Source of the DNA: Sphingomonas sp. Ant H11
Lineage (GTDB): Bacteria > Pseudomonadota > Alphaproteobacteria > Sphingomonadales > Sphingomonadaceae
NCBI RefSeq assembly: GCF_000797515.1
Contig: NZ_JSBN01000050.1
Location: 1-49,998 of the forward strand
DNA: 49,998 bases
Direction: 5' to 3'
The position numbers and the translations under genes are program-made. Below, one piece after another: positions 10,020 to 19,532 of this stretch. Each line of letters starts with the position of its first letter. Positions within the stretch are counted from its first letter, which is position 1. The notes beneath the pieces are model-generated. The model was given only the letters and a program-made list of their open reading frames with translations, made no database searches and had not been told where the DNA came from.

Positions 10020-12558
10020 GCGACCGGCATCGTCGCGACGCCGCCACTGTCTTCGCGAACCTCCATGGTCGTGCCGTCGAACTCACCCGGTGAAACCGGC
10101 TGAAAACGACCGCCGAGATGGCGTGCGAGAAATGCCTCGACCACCGCGTTGAACGACAGACGGTTGGCGGGGCGCACGAAGCCATGGCCTTCGTCGGGAT
10201 ACAGGACATAGGTGACGGGAACGGCGTTGGCGTGCAGCGCAGCAACCATCTGATCGGCTTCCGACTGGAGCACGCGCGGATCGTTGGCACCCTGGCCGAT
10301 CAGCAGCGGGCGCGCGATGCGATCGGCGCGATGGAGCGGCGACCGCTCGCGGAGCAGCGCTGCGCCCGCTTCGGTTCGGGGGTCGCCGACCGCGCGATAC
10401 AGCATGACGCGTTGCGCCTCCCAATAAGGCGGGATCGATGCCATCAGCGTTTCCAGGCTGGACGGGCCGACAACATCGACGCCACACGCATAGACGTGGG
10501 GCGAGCGAGTCATGCCGGACAGCACGGCATAGCCGCCATAGCTTCCGCCCATGATGGCGATGCGCGCTGGATCGGCGACGCCGCTTGCGACGGCCCATTC
10601 GACTGCATCGATAAGATCGTCGTCCATCTTCGCGCCCCATTCCCCTCGTGCCGCCGCGAGGAACGCCTTGCCGAAACCGGTCGAGCCGCGGAAGTTGACG
10701 GCGAGCACCGCATAGCCGCGGTTCGCAAGCCACTGGCGCTCATTGTCGTAACCGAACCGGTCGCGCGCCCAGGGGCCTCCGTGGACCAGCAGGACGAGCG
10801 GAAGGCGCATGTCGGGTTGCCGGTCCACCGGAGCGTGAGGTAGCTGATCAGATCGAGGCCATCGCGCGCGCGAATGGTCACCGCAGTGGTGCGGGCGAGC
10901 GGGACATGCTCGATCCATGGCCGGGCCGAGAACAGGCGAGTCAGTGTGCCGTCGTCGCGATCGAACAACCACGAGGCGGAGGGAACATCGTCGCGATCGG
11001 CCTGGATCGTCCACCGGCGATCGTCCAGACTGCGGCTGGTAATCACGAATTCGCCGAGATCGGCGGCGACGAGCCGTTCGAGGTCGATGCGGACCGTTTC
11101 ACCGATCGGCGCGAGCGTGTTGCGCGCCCGGGTATAGCCCACGGCAATCGGCCAATCGGTTTCACTGTCGGAAAGATAGCCTTCGATGTCGGCATCGGGT
11201 TGTTCCGCGAGCATCCGTGCCGGTCCACCCGCGAGCGGCAGCGCGACAAGTGCGGCGGTGTCGCGGTCGCGACTGTCGATCACGAACACCGTTGCGCCAT
11301 CGCGCGAAAGGCCTGCGATGCGGGAGGCGCGGGCATCGTCCGGATCGAAGCCGAACCATAGCTCCCAGTCCGCAGTGCCGCGGCGCAAAAACGTCCTGGC
11401 CGCCATCGGCGCGAGGTGCGATCGCGAGTTGCGGCAGCAAGCGGGAGTCGAGAACGAAGCCGCCGAAGCCCGGATTTTGTTCGATCAGGGTTGCCGCGCC
11501 GCTGGCGAGATCGATGTGGTAAATGTCGTGGAAGCGCGGGTCGCGCGCGTTGATCTGCACGGCGATGATCGTGGGAACATCGCGACTGAGGCCTGCGATC
11601 GACGCTTGCGCGCCGGGGAACGGAGTCAGGTCCCGGGTTGCGCGATCGAGAGTGACGGCGTGGACATGCCAGTTCTCGTCGCCATCGGCGTCTTGCACAT
11701 ACAGGATCGTTGCGCCGTCATAGGCCCAGACAAACGAATGGATGCCGCGCTTGTCGTCGCGCGTGAGGCAATAGGCGGCCGCGAGATCGTCGCGTGGGGC
11801 CGCCCAAATATTGTTCACATTGCCCGCTGGCGCGATCCAGGCAAGCATGGTGCCGGTGGGATCGATCTGCGCGCCGTAACGATCGGGGTTGCCGAACAGG
11901 TCGACGCGCGGAATCAACGGCACGTCGGCCGGGAGCGAAAGCGTTGCGTCCAACAGCGCGGCGAGGGTCGCCTCAGCGACGCGGCGGATTTCGCGGGCGT
12001 CTGCGGCACCGGCCGCTTCCATCCGGGCGAAGAGCTCGGGGGCTTCGGCCCGGACGAGGCGATACGGATCCGCCTCGGCATCCTCTTCCAGTGCGCGCGC
12101 GACAAAGGGGCCGATGGCGTCGCTGTCGGCACCGGTCCAGCCGCAGGCTGCCATCGCGTTGGTGGAGACGTGGATCAGCCACGGCAGCAAGGTATCGCTC
12201 AGCACGGTTGATGCGCCTGAGGGATCCCAGGCGGCGGCTTCAGCCATTTCATATACGACACGTTCGCCGCGCGGAGCTCGGTCGGTCGCTGCGAGCGCCG
12301 CGCGCCGCACTCTGGACCATTCGGCGCGGGGTGGCGGATCGCCAGCCAGCAGCCGCTGATGAAGTGTGGCGACCGCGAGCCCGGTTTCGCACGTGCCGTC
12401 GGGATCGACTTGTTGAAGTGCCCACAGCACCATCATCGACGCCAGCCGGTGTCGGTCGCGCCGTCCGTCGCGGCCGCCTGCCATTCGGCCTGTGCATCTT
12501 CACGCTTGGCGAAGCGTGCCAGCAGCGTGATGGCGGGGGTGATCGCGTGGTCGGTCAT
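10016..12558 (-). CDS. S9 prolyl-oligopeptidase-family peptidase with N-terminal extension (three frame breaks)
   Basis: Serine peptidase of the S9 family. The catalytic Ser is in GGSYGGYA, Asp in GQGANDPRV and His in YPDEGHGF; a beta-propeller precedes them (starting near [15 protein letters not shown]). Breaks are seen near 12455-12480, at 11388-11392 (a T run, probably four not five) and near 10828-10832 (one C missing). Joined length is about 847 residues. The first ~195 residues are a mostly helical extension ([20 protein letters not shown]...) without a recognised domain, which is unusual for S9 enzymes. ATG 12558 overlaps the thioredoxin stop, and the end overlaps the PLP gene. No signal peptide is visible, so it is probably a cytosolic peptide degrader. 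A separate upstream gene fused to S9 by a missed break is the alternative. Confidence 0.85.
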
Positions 12559-12878
12559 GCTGCGTCGCCTTCGAACAAGGCGGCCAGCCGGGTTCGGGTG
12601 GTGAGGCCCGTCAGCCGGGCGGTTTCGCTACCGTTTTCCAGTCGTAGGAAGGTCGGCACGCCGCGCACGCCAAAGCGAGCGGCAAGCTCGGGTGCGGCAT
12701 CGATATCGACCTTCACGAAGTGCGTGCTTTCAGCGAAGTCGGCGGCGAGCGCTTCGGCCAGCGGCGTCATCGTCTTGCAGGGCACGCACCATGGTGCCCA
12801 AAAATCGATGACCACCGGCACGTCCCCCGCCGCCGCGAGCAAAGCGGCAAAGTCCTCATCGTCGCGCAAGTCTGTCAT
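12555..12878 (-). CDS. Thioredoxin
   Basis: A 107-residue single-domain thioredoxin with the redox motif in FWAPWCVPCK (Cys31, Cys34) and the cis-proline in RGVPTFLRL near residue 75. The motif is CVPC rather than the usual CGPC, which may shift its redox potential. No signal peptide, so cytosolic. It is coupled by ATGA overlaps on both sides: to the ABC transporter upstream (12875-12878) and the S9 peptidase downstream (12555-12558). A dedicated thioredoxin inside an uptake-and-peptidase operon suggests reduction of disulfides in an imported substrate. It is unlikely to be the housekeeping TrxA. Confidence 0.92.
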   Translation of the reverse strand: MTDLRDDEDFAALLAAAGDVPVVIDFWAPWCVPCKTMTPLAEALAADFAESTHFVKVDIDAAPELAARFGVRGVPTFLRLENGSETARLTGLTTRTRLAALFEGDAA

Positions 12879-14671
12879 AATTCGTCCTGTGTTGAAGGGG
12901 AGGTGCCGAGCGGCGCGAGCTGGAGACGCACAACGCCATCTTCGCCCGGCGTGAAATCGAGCACAAAATCGTGATAGCGCGCGACCGCTTCGCGGTGCGC
13001 GACGCTGACGATCGCCGCGCCAGGCAGACGATCGGAGATCAGTTCGTAGAGCAGCCGCTCCAGCGAAGGGTCGAGGGCGCTGGTCGCCTCATCCAGAAAG
13101 AGGAAATCGGGTGCTTGGAGCAGCGCACGCGCGACCGCCAGACGCTGCTGTTCACCCGGCGACAGCGATCGCGCCCAATCGCGAACTTCATCGAGACGAT
13201 CGACAAGGTCGCCAAGCTGCGTGTCGCGAAGCACGCGCTGCATCGATGCACGCAGCACGTCCGAAGGCTGCGCTGGATAAACGAGCGCCGCCGCAAGCGA
13301 CCCTTCCGGCAGGTAGCCGCGCTGCGGTAGAAACAGGACGCGTGCATCCCCCGGCACCACGATCTCTCCCGTCGACCACGGCCACAGTCCGGCGAGGCTG
13401 CGCAACAACGTGCTCTTGCCCAGTCCGGAGCGGCCGCGCACCAGCACGCGCGCGCCGGGCGCGATGTGCAAATCGGGCACCATCGCAAGTGGCTCGCCGT
13501 CGGGTCGCATCAGGCGCAGGTCGCGCGCCACGAAATCCGCCCCGCCGGAGCGCCGTTCGGCACCATGCGGCAGCGGCGCTGCCAGCATGTCCTCCAGCCG
13601 ATGCAGACGCTCGATATAGGAACGCCATTCGGCGATTTCGGCATAGCTGTTGGTGAACCAGGAGAGCTGCATGACGAATTGCGCGAACGTCATGCCGATC
13701 TGCATCAGTCCGCCGAAACTCATCCGACCGGCGAAGTAACGCGGCGCGCTGAGGAAGGTCGGCAGCACGCCGATCGCCTGAATATAGAGCCCGCTGACGA
13801 GATTGACCCGCAGCGTAAAGCCCATGATGCGGTGCCAATTGTGCCGTACCCGGTCAAATGCGGTGCCGAGCCGCACGCGCTCGGCGCTGCCGCCGTTGTA
13901 CAATGCGATTGCCTCGGAATGGTCGCGCACGCGGATCAGTGCGTGGCGAAAATCGGCCTCGAAACGCTGTTGCCGGACGTTGGTACGCGTAAGCGCACGG
14001 CCGCTGAGATGCGTCACGCACGCGCCGACGAGTGCATAAGCAAGACCGAGCCACACGAACGGGGCGACGACTGTGAAGTGCGCCGCACCAAGATCGACAT
14101 GCCATGGTTCGCTTTGCCGCCACAGCAACAGACCGAAGCTGACCAGCATCGCTGCGCTGGTCGTGCCCTCAATGACGAGCTTGATGGTGGCGCGGACCGC
14201 CAGCGTCACATCTTCCTGAATACGCTGATCGGGGTTCTCGATCGCGCCGCACAACTCCAGCCGGTGGTAATCGTCGTCGCGCAGCCAGCGATCAAGGTAG
14301 CGCTCGACCAGGCTGCTGCGCCAGCGGATTTCCAGCAATTGCCGCAGGAAATCACGGAGAATGGCGACCGCCGTCACCAGCGCCAGGACACCTGCCAGGA
14401 CAAAGGACTGGATCAGAAAGGCATCGGGGTTGCGGTTGGTCAGCGCGTCGTAAAAGGTGCGGTTGGCGCTGTTGAGCAGCACCGCCGCATAGACCGCGCC
14501 GCCGACCAGCGCGGCAAGCGACCCGCCGACGCCCCATGCCCAGATCCGGTCGCTGCCCGACCAATATCGCGCGATCAGCCGGGCGGCGAACCGGATGTCG
14601 TTCCACAGGCCATAGCTGGCCGCTTCCGGCAGCACGCCCGGCTGCCGGCCCCTCCGCATCGACATGGCCAT
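12875..14671 (-). CDS. ABC transporter permease-ATPase, YddA/BclA (SbmA-related) family
   Basis: A 598-residue half-transporter with an N-terminal SbmA/BacA-like membrane domain (several hydrophobic helices, e.g. GVGGSLAALVGGAVYAAVLL) and a C-terminal ATPase. The Walker A is GRSGLGKST near residue 425, the signature LSPGEQQRLAVARA near 505 and the Walker B FLFLDEATSALD near 525. Characterised relatives (BclA, SbmA, BacA) move peptides across the inner membrane inward, and BclA fuses such a domain to an ATPase as seen here. It starts at ATG 14671, overlapping the TonB receptor stop by one base (TGATG), and ends overlapping the thioredoxin start. Import of a peptide taken up by that receptor is the natural reading; export cannot be excluded. 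Confidence 0.9.
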   Translation of the reverse strand: MAMSMRRGRQPGVLPEAASYGLWNDIRFAARLIARYWSGSDRIWAWGVGGSLAALVGGAVYAAVLLNSANRTFYDALTNRNPDAFLIQSFVLAGVLALVTAVAILRDFLRQLLEIRWRSSLVERYLDRWLRDDDYHRLELCGAIENPDQRIQEDVTLAVRATIKLVIEGTTSAAMLVSFGLLLWRQSEPWHVDLGAAHFTVVAPFVWLGLAYALVGACVTHLSGRALTRTNVRQQRFEADFRHALIRVRDHSEAIALYNGGSAERVRLGTAFDRVRHNWHRIMGFTLRVNLVSGLYIQAIGVLPTFLSAPRYFAGRMSFGGLMQIGMTFAQFVMQLSWFTNSYAEIAEWRSYIERLHRLEDMLAAPLPHGAERRSGGADFVARDLRLMRPDGEPLAMVPDLHIAPGARVLVRGRSGLGKSTLLRSLAGLWPWSTGEIVVPGDARVLFLPQRGYLPEGSLAAALVYPAQPSDVLRASMQRVLRDTQLGDLVDRLDEVRDWARSLSPGEQQRLAVARALLQAPDFLFLDEATSALDPSLERLLYELISDRLPGAAIVSVAHREAVARYHDFVLDFTPGEDGVVRLQLAPLGTSPSTQDEL

Positions 14672-17600
14672 CAGAAATTCTGTCGGATGGTAAGGTAATA
14701 AGAGGGCCCGCGCGGATCGGCGAAATAGCTATAGCCTGACGGATTGAAGCCAGTGCCGATCACGTCGACGCGGGGGGATGCGTTGAAGATGTTGCGCGCG
14801 CCCCCCTCGATTCGGGTCGACTTGTTGGTGCCGAACAGCGCGAAGCGATACGACGCGAACAGATCGTTGAAGATCTGGCTGCCGATATGGTCGCTGCCCT
14901 GATTGGCCTGAACGTCGTGGGTCTCGTCGAAGAAGTAGGGGCCGAAATACCGCGCCGTCCAGCTTGCCGTCAGATCCGGGTTGATTTGCCAGCCGAGCGT
15001 GGCCGTGCCTTTCCACTTGAGCGCGCCGCCATCGTTCGCGCCGCCGACATTTGCGGCGCTGCCGGTTCCGACATATTCGATCCACGGTGACCCGGGCGTG
15101 ACCTGCGCCGCCAGCGACAGGACGCGGGTGGCGTTGGCGGTGAGGTTGAAGGTGCCGATCCGCTTGGTGACCAGGCTGTAATCGAGCGCGAAATCGAGCG
15201 CCTCGACCTTGAGCCGCGATACGTTGAACAGGCCAAGGTCGATCCCCGTCACCGGCCCGACGCCGTAAGGGTCCCCCGGTGCCACCGGCCCCCGCTTGAT
15301 AAGGCCTGGCACGGTTCCCTCGAAAGTAAAGTCGCGCGAGGACAAGGTCGCGAGCGAGGCGATATTGTCGCGCTTGCTGATCCGGCTCCAATCGACCGAG
15401 AGGCGCAGATTGGGCACGAACCGCGGGGTAAGGATCGCGCCTGCCGACCAACTGGTCGATCGTTCGGGCCGCAATGTGCCCGAGCCGGTATAGCTCAAGG
15501 TGAAATCGGTGCCGGTCGCGCCGACCGGCTCGCCGCCGCGGCGCGGATCGCGCAGGAAGCTCAGAAAATAGCCGGGTAGCGTAAGCGGCGACTGACTCGG
15601 CACGATCTGGGTGACGGTCGGCGGCAGGAAGCCCGTTGCGTAGCTGCCGCGCAAGGTCAGGTCCTGGGTCGGCTGGTAGCGTAGCGCCACGGTCGGGTTG
15701 GTCGATCCAAAGCTGCTGGAGGTCCGCTCGCCGTCTTCAAGCGGAGTGCCGTCGTCGGCGATCGCGATCTGGCGGGATCCGCGCGTCCGATATTCATCAT
15801 GGCGCGCGGCGATTTGCACTTCGAGCAAATGGATACCGGGTACGTGGTTGCCGGGCGAAACCACCGGCAATACCAGCTCGGCATAGCCGCTGCTGACGAT
15901 CTGGCGCTGCGGCTGGTACGCGATCGCCGAACGGACGCCGTTGCTACCGGTGCCGCTGAAGCGCGAGCCGCCATAGCTTTCGACGCGGTGTTCCAGCGAG
16001 CCCGAAATCCGCACCGCGCCGCCCCAGAGGGTCACCGGCAAGGGCCCGGAGGCCCGCACGACCGCATCCTGCAACGTCGTCGCGGCAGGAGTCAGCGTCG
16101 CGCGACCATAGAGGAATTGGCTGAAATCGAGATTGCTCGTAGCGGGATCGGCAAAAATCGAGAGCGCACCGCTACTGATCGCCGCCTGCGCGGCATCGGT
16201 GTCCATGTAGCTCGGCAAGGTCGCCTGATAGCGCGAGCGATTCCACGTATAGTCCGCACCGAGCGACCAATCCGTGCCGAGCTTCCACGTGAAGCCGCCC
16301 GCGACCCGGTAATTCTGGATCTCGGTACGCAGTTCCTGATCGGCCCCAACAGCGGGCACCGCCACCTGGATCGCCTGCAGGAAAGGATTGCCGGGATCGC
16401 TCGCGGCAAGCTGGAACACCGAATTGGCCTGCGTGGTGAGGAATTGGCTGCGGTTGCGCGAGGCGGCGAACTCGACGAAGCCCGAAAGCCTGGCGGTAAA
16501 CTCGCGGCGCGCGCTGACCATGCCGGATAGCACTTGCGACGCGTTGAGCAGCGAATGGCGATTGCCATCCGCGACCGCAGTATCGGGCGTCGCGAGCGAA
16601 TAGCTGCCCGCGACCAGCCCCGAGCCAACCGCTCCGGTCGCCCCGGTAGCAACATGCGCATAGGGCGAATTAAGCGCCTGTCCCGATTTGAGCACGAGGT
16701 TGGCGGGCAATCCCGTGTCGGGATCGTAGCCGACGATGTTGGTGGTGGCACCCACGGGTATCACGTCCGGGCTGCCATAATAGAAAGCGGGGTTGCGCGC
16801 GGCGGTGAGTGCGCGGCCCTTGCTCGCATAGTCGCGTTGGCCGTTGAGCAAGGGATCGCTCTGCGACCACGCGCCCGACAGCATCACCCGCGTCTTGCCG
16901 CCTTCGAGCGGGAAGCCGCCGCTCAGATCGATGCGCTTGCGCGCGCCGCCGCCATCGAACGTGCCGTCATAGGTGGCCTTGGCTTCCAGCCCCTGATAAT
17001 CGCGCCGCAGAATGATGTTGATGACGCCGCCCGTCGCGCCGCCGCCGTAAATGCCCGATGCGCTCGTCGGCAAGACCTCGATCCGTTCGACCGAACTGAG
17101 TGGGATGCCGTTGATGTCGGGCTGGGCGAGCGACCCGGCGACGGAGAAGCCGGCAAGGCGCCGACCATCGACGAGGATCAGGGTTTCGTCGGCACCGAGG
17201 CCGCGCAGGTTGATCGAGCTGGCATTGCCCGTGCGTCCGCCGAGTTGCGACGCGCTTGCCCCGCTGGTTGCGGCCGTAAGGCGCTGACGCAAGAAGTCGT
17301 CGAGGTTCTGCGCGCCCGACTGCTTGATCGTTTGCCGACTGAACACCACATAGGGCCGGGCACCGTTTTCGCTGCGACGAATATCGGTGTTGAGCGAGCC
17401 GCCGACGACAACGATGTCGGGGGCTGCCGCCGAGGGCAGATCGGCGCGGGTCAGCGGTGGCGCTGGATCTCCGGGCGCGCCGTTGTTGGGTGCGCGCTGG
17501 CTGGACGTGGTGTGGGTGCGTCCGCCCCGGTCGCGCGGTGCGATCAACAGGAACGCGCCCGAAGGGGTTTGCCGAAAGGTCAGCCCCGACGATCGCAGCA

Positions 17601-17886
17601 GCCGCGAGAGCGCGAGCTCGGGCGGCAGGGTTTCGTGCAGCGCGGGGGCGCGGCGGCCCTGCGTCAGATCGGGCGTGTAGAGCAATTGGCGGCCACTCTG
17701 CCGTGCGAACACGCTCAGCGCCGAGGAGAGCGACTGCGCGTCGATGTCGAACCGAGCCGTGGCCTGTTGCGCGTGGCCGGGAGCGGGCAGGGCAATCAGC
17801 AGCATCGGAGCGGCACTGCCGGCAAGCGCCATCGCCATCCGGTGCGCCCGCGTGTTCACTCGCTTTACCCGATTCCCGTTCGTCAT
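14671..17886 (-). CDS. TonB-dependent receptor with STN signalling domain
   Basis: Intact FecA-like receptor of about 1071 residues. Signal peptide to about residue 40, then a secretin/TonB N-terminal (STN) domain (TARFDIDAQSLSSALSVFA to SGAFLLIAP), a linker rich in Pro/Arg, a plug (NASSINLRGLGADETLILVD, VERIEVLPTSASGIYGGGAT) and a long barrel ending YYLTIRQNF. The STN domain contacts a FecR-type anti-sigma in the periplasm, and exactly such genes lie upstream, so this is a transducer: binding of its ligand should switch on the locus. GTG 17889 would add one residue; ATG 17886 has the better spacing from AGGGGA. It overlaps the ABC gene by one base. The ligand is unknown; the operon suggests a peptide rather than iron. 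Confidence 0.93.
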   Translation of the reverse strand: MTNGNRVKRVNTRAHRMAMALAGSAAPMLLIALPAPGHAQQATARFDIDAQSLSSALSVFARQSGRQLLYTPDLTQGRRAPALHETLPPELALSRLLRSSGLTFRQTPSGAFLLIAPRDRGGRTHTTSSQRAPNNGAPGDPAPPLTRADLPSAAAPDIVVVGGSLNTDIRRSENGARPYVVFSRQTIKQSGAQNLDDFLRQRLTAATSGASASQLGGRTGNASSINLRGLGADETLILVDGRRLAGFSVAGSLAQPDINGIPLSSVERIEVLPTSASGIYGGGATGGVINIILRRDYQGLEAKATYDGTFDGGGARKRIDLSGGFPLEGGKTRVMLSGAWSQSDPLLNGQRDYASKGRALTAARNPAFYYGSPDVIPVGATTNIVGYDPDTGLPANLVLKSGQALNSPYAHVATGATGAVGSGLVAGSYSLATPDTAVADGNRHSLLNASQVLSGMVSARREFTARLSGFVEFAASRNRSQFLTTQANSVFQLAASDPGNPFLQAIQVAVPAVGADQELRTEIQNYRVAGGFTWKLGTDWSLGADYTWNRSRYQATLPSYMDTDAAQAAISSGALSIFADPATSNLDFSQFLYGRATLTPAATTLQDAVVRASGPLPVTLWGGAVRISGSLEHRVESYGGSRFSGTGSNGVRSAIAYQPQRQIVSSGYAELVLPVVSPGNHVPGIHLLEVQIAARHDEYRTRGSRQIAIADDGTPLEDGERTSSSFGSTNPTVALRYQPTQDLTLRGSYATGFLPPTVTQIVPSQSPLTLPGYFLSFLRDPRRGGEPVGATGTDFTLSYTGSGTLRPERSTSWSAGAILTPRFVPNLRLSVDWSRISKRDNIASLATLSSRDFTFEGTVPGLIKRGPVAPGDPYGVGPVTGIDLGLFNVSRLKVEALDFALDYSLVTKRIGTFNLTANATRVLSLAAQVTPGSPWIEYVGTGSAANVGGANDGGALKWKGTATLGWQINPDLTASWTARYFGPYFFDETHDVQANQGSDHIGSQIFNDLFASYRFALFGTNKSTRIEGGARNIFNASPRVDVIGTGFNPSGYSYFADPRGPSYYLTIRQNF

Positions 17887-17987
17887 CACATTGTCCCCTG
17901 AACGGCTTCGCAGAAGCCCATGCAGCGTGAGACGCCAGATCCGAACGAACCCGAATCAGAAATCGTAAGAAAATTGCAAAAAGTTGG

Positions 17988-18994
17988 TCACGGCTTTGTC
18001 TTAAGTATGATCCGCGCCGGATCGCGCTCGTCGGCCTGGACGGGGAAGTAGAGCTGCATCGCCTCGACGAACGCCTTGGTGTCGCCCGACTGAAAGGCCC
18101 CGCTGATGCGCAGCGACGATAGCCCGGCGTCCCCGATGACGAGCGGGCGGCGCACGTAGCGGTTGATCTCGGCCACGGCCACGGAGAGCGGCTCGTCATC
18201 GAACACGATCATGCCGTTTTGCCAGCTTGTCAGTTGCTCGGTCGAGCGGATCGGCGTCACGCGCGTGCCCGCTGCCGACGCGGTGAGCATTTGGTTGGGA
18301 AGCAGGGCGTTCTCCCTGCCGCCGGGGCCGCCGCTCACGCTCACTTTGCCCTCGAACAGAGCGACGGCAACGGCGTCCCTGTCGAGCCGGACATCGAAAA
18401 CCGTGCCGTGCGCGGTTATCGTCCGGCCCCCGGCGACGACCTCAAACGGGAGCGCCTGGCCTTTGGCAACATGGAACACGGCCTGCCCGCGTTCCAGGAC
18501 CAGGCGGCGCGCGTGCGCGTCATACGCGACCTGCAGCCGCGTATTGGTGTTGAGGGTAGCGGTTGATCCGTCCGGCATCGTGACGGACAGCCGCTGGCCG
18601 ATACCGGTCCCGTATCGCGGCGGCGCGGCGGCGGCGACCTGGGCGGGTCGGGCGACGGCGCGACGTGCGGCGGGAAGGAGAACCATATCGCGATGGCGAT
18701 GCCAGCGGCAATCGTCGCCCCGGCCGCCCCGACCGCTACTGGCCAGCGCCTGCGGGTCGGCGGTGACACGACAAGACCAGCGATCGTCTCCTGCCGCAAA
18801 GCCAGCAGCTCGGGGCTTTTCGCCGCGCTCCGCACCAGCCGCATCGACTCCGCGATCTCGGCATAGGCTTGTGCATTGTGGGCGTCGGTGCGCCACTGCT
18901 CGAAGGCCGCGAGGGAGGCGCGGTCGGCGGCGCCTTCGATACGGGCATACCACAGCGCAGCCTGCTCGATCCGGGCATCCTCCATATCAGTCAT
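17988..18994 (-). CDS. FecR-like anti-sigma regulator (one frame break)
   Basis: Inner-membrane signal relay between the STN receptor and the ECF sigma factor. The cytosolic N-terminal part reads MTDMEDARIEQAALWYARIE. A single transmembrane helix follows (VAVGAAGATIAAGIAIAIWF), then the periplasmic FecR domain (GQRLSVTMPDGSTATLNTNT ... FEVVAGGRTITAHGTVFDVR), and a C-terminal short STN-like part (FDDEPLSVAVAEINRYV). The frame breaks between about 18620 and 18665, just after the membrane helix, so two frames must be joined to give about 335 residues. ATG 18994 overlaps the sigma gene end by 8 bases. A gap of about 100 bases separates it from the receptor. Confidence 0.87.
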
Positions 18995-19532
18995 CGCGGT
19001 GCGCCCGAACCGCCAGCGCGACCGCTGCCATCGCCTTTGCCTGATGCGCCTCGATCGCGCGGGTGGAGATGCCCAGCAGACGCGCAACATCGGCCGTCTT
19101 CTGATCTTCCAGCACCCGCAATACGAACACCGTCCTCGTCCTCTCCGGCAGCGCTCTCAGCGCCGCTTCTACCGCTGCTACCGCCTGCCTACCTGCCAAG
19201 ACGCGTTCCGGCGAGAAATCCGTATCGCCGTGCGCCTCGGAATCGAGCGGAATGTGATGCGCGCTATGCCGCCGCTGCTCGCGTCGCGCATGATCGGTCA
19301 GCGTGGTGGCGGCGGCGCGGAAGAGATAATGTTCCGGCTTTTCGATCACGGTCATGTCGGACACTTGCGACACGCGCACCAACACTTCCTGCACGAGATC
19401 GGGAATGTCGTTGCGGTGCTGCGTGCGACGCGCGAAATAGCGGGCAAGGGGTGCCGAATAGCGCCGCGCAAGCGCTTCCAGAAGCGTGGAACGCTCCTGC
19501 TGCGATATGTTCGACTTTCGCTCGACCGGCAT
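18987..19532 (-). CDS. ECF RNA polymerase sigma factor, FecI-like
   Basis: Sigma-70 ECF protein of 181 residues. Region 2 is seen in LARYFARRTQHRNDIPDLVQ ('DLVQEVLVRV') and region 4 in LPERTRTVFVLRVLEDQKTA followed by DVARLLGISTRAIEAHQAKA, a helix-turn-helix. ATG 19532 was chosen because AGGA lies 6 bases upstream and the family similarity begins there. The longer open frame upstream is Arg-rich and not protein-like. Encoded just before fecR and the STN receptor, it is predicted to be released by FecR when the receptor binds its ligand and then to transcribe the receptor operon. Confidence 0.9.
   Translation of the reverse strand: MPVERKSNISQQERSTLLEALARRYSAPLARYFARRTQHRNDIPDLVQEVLVRVSQVSDMTVIEKPEHYLFRAAATTLTDHARREQRRHSAHHIPLDSEAHGDTDFSPERVLAGRQAVAAVEAALRALPERTRTVFVLRVLEDQKTADVARLLGISTRAIEAHQAKAMAAVALAVRAHRDD

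Noticed and set aside
8793..10103. A 436-codon open frame on the plus strand opposite the PLP enzyme
   Set aside because: It is Arg/Gly/Asp-rich, has no recognisable motif and mirrors a clear PLP-enzyme gene; a GC-rich antisense artefact.
16534..17901. A 455-codon open frame opposite the STN receptor
   Set aside because: Shadow of the receptor's signal, STN and plug regions; no motif and Arg/Ala-rich.
8964..19532. Lasso-peptide biosynthesis or isopeptidase locus
   Set aside because: An S9 peptidase with receptor, FecI and FecR recalls lasso isopeptidase loci, but no precursor, B-type protease or asparagine-synthetase-like cyclase is present; uptake of a foreign peptide fits better.
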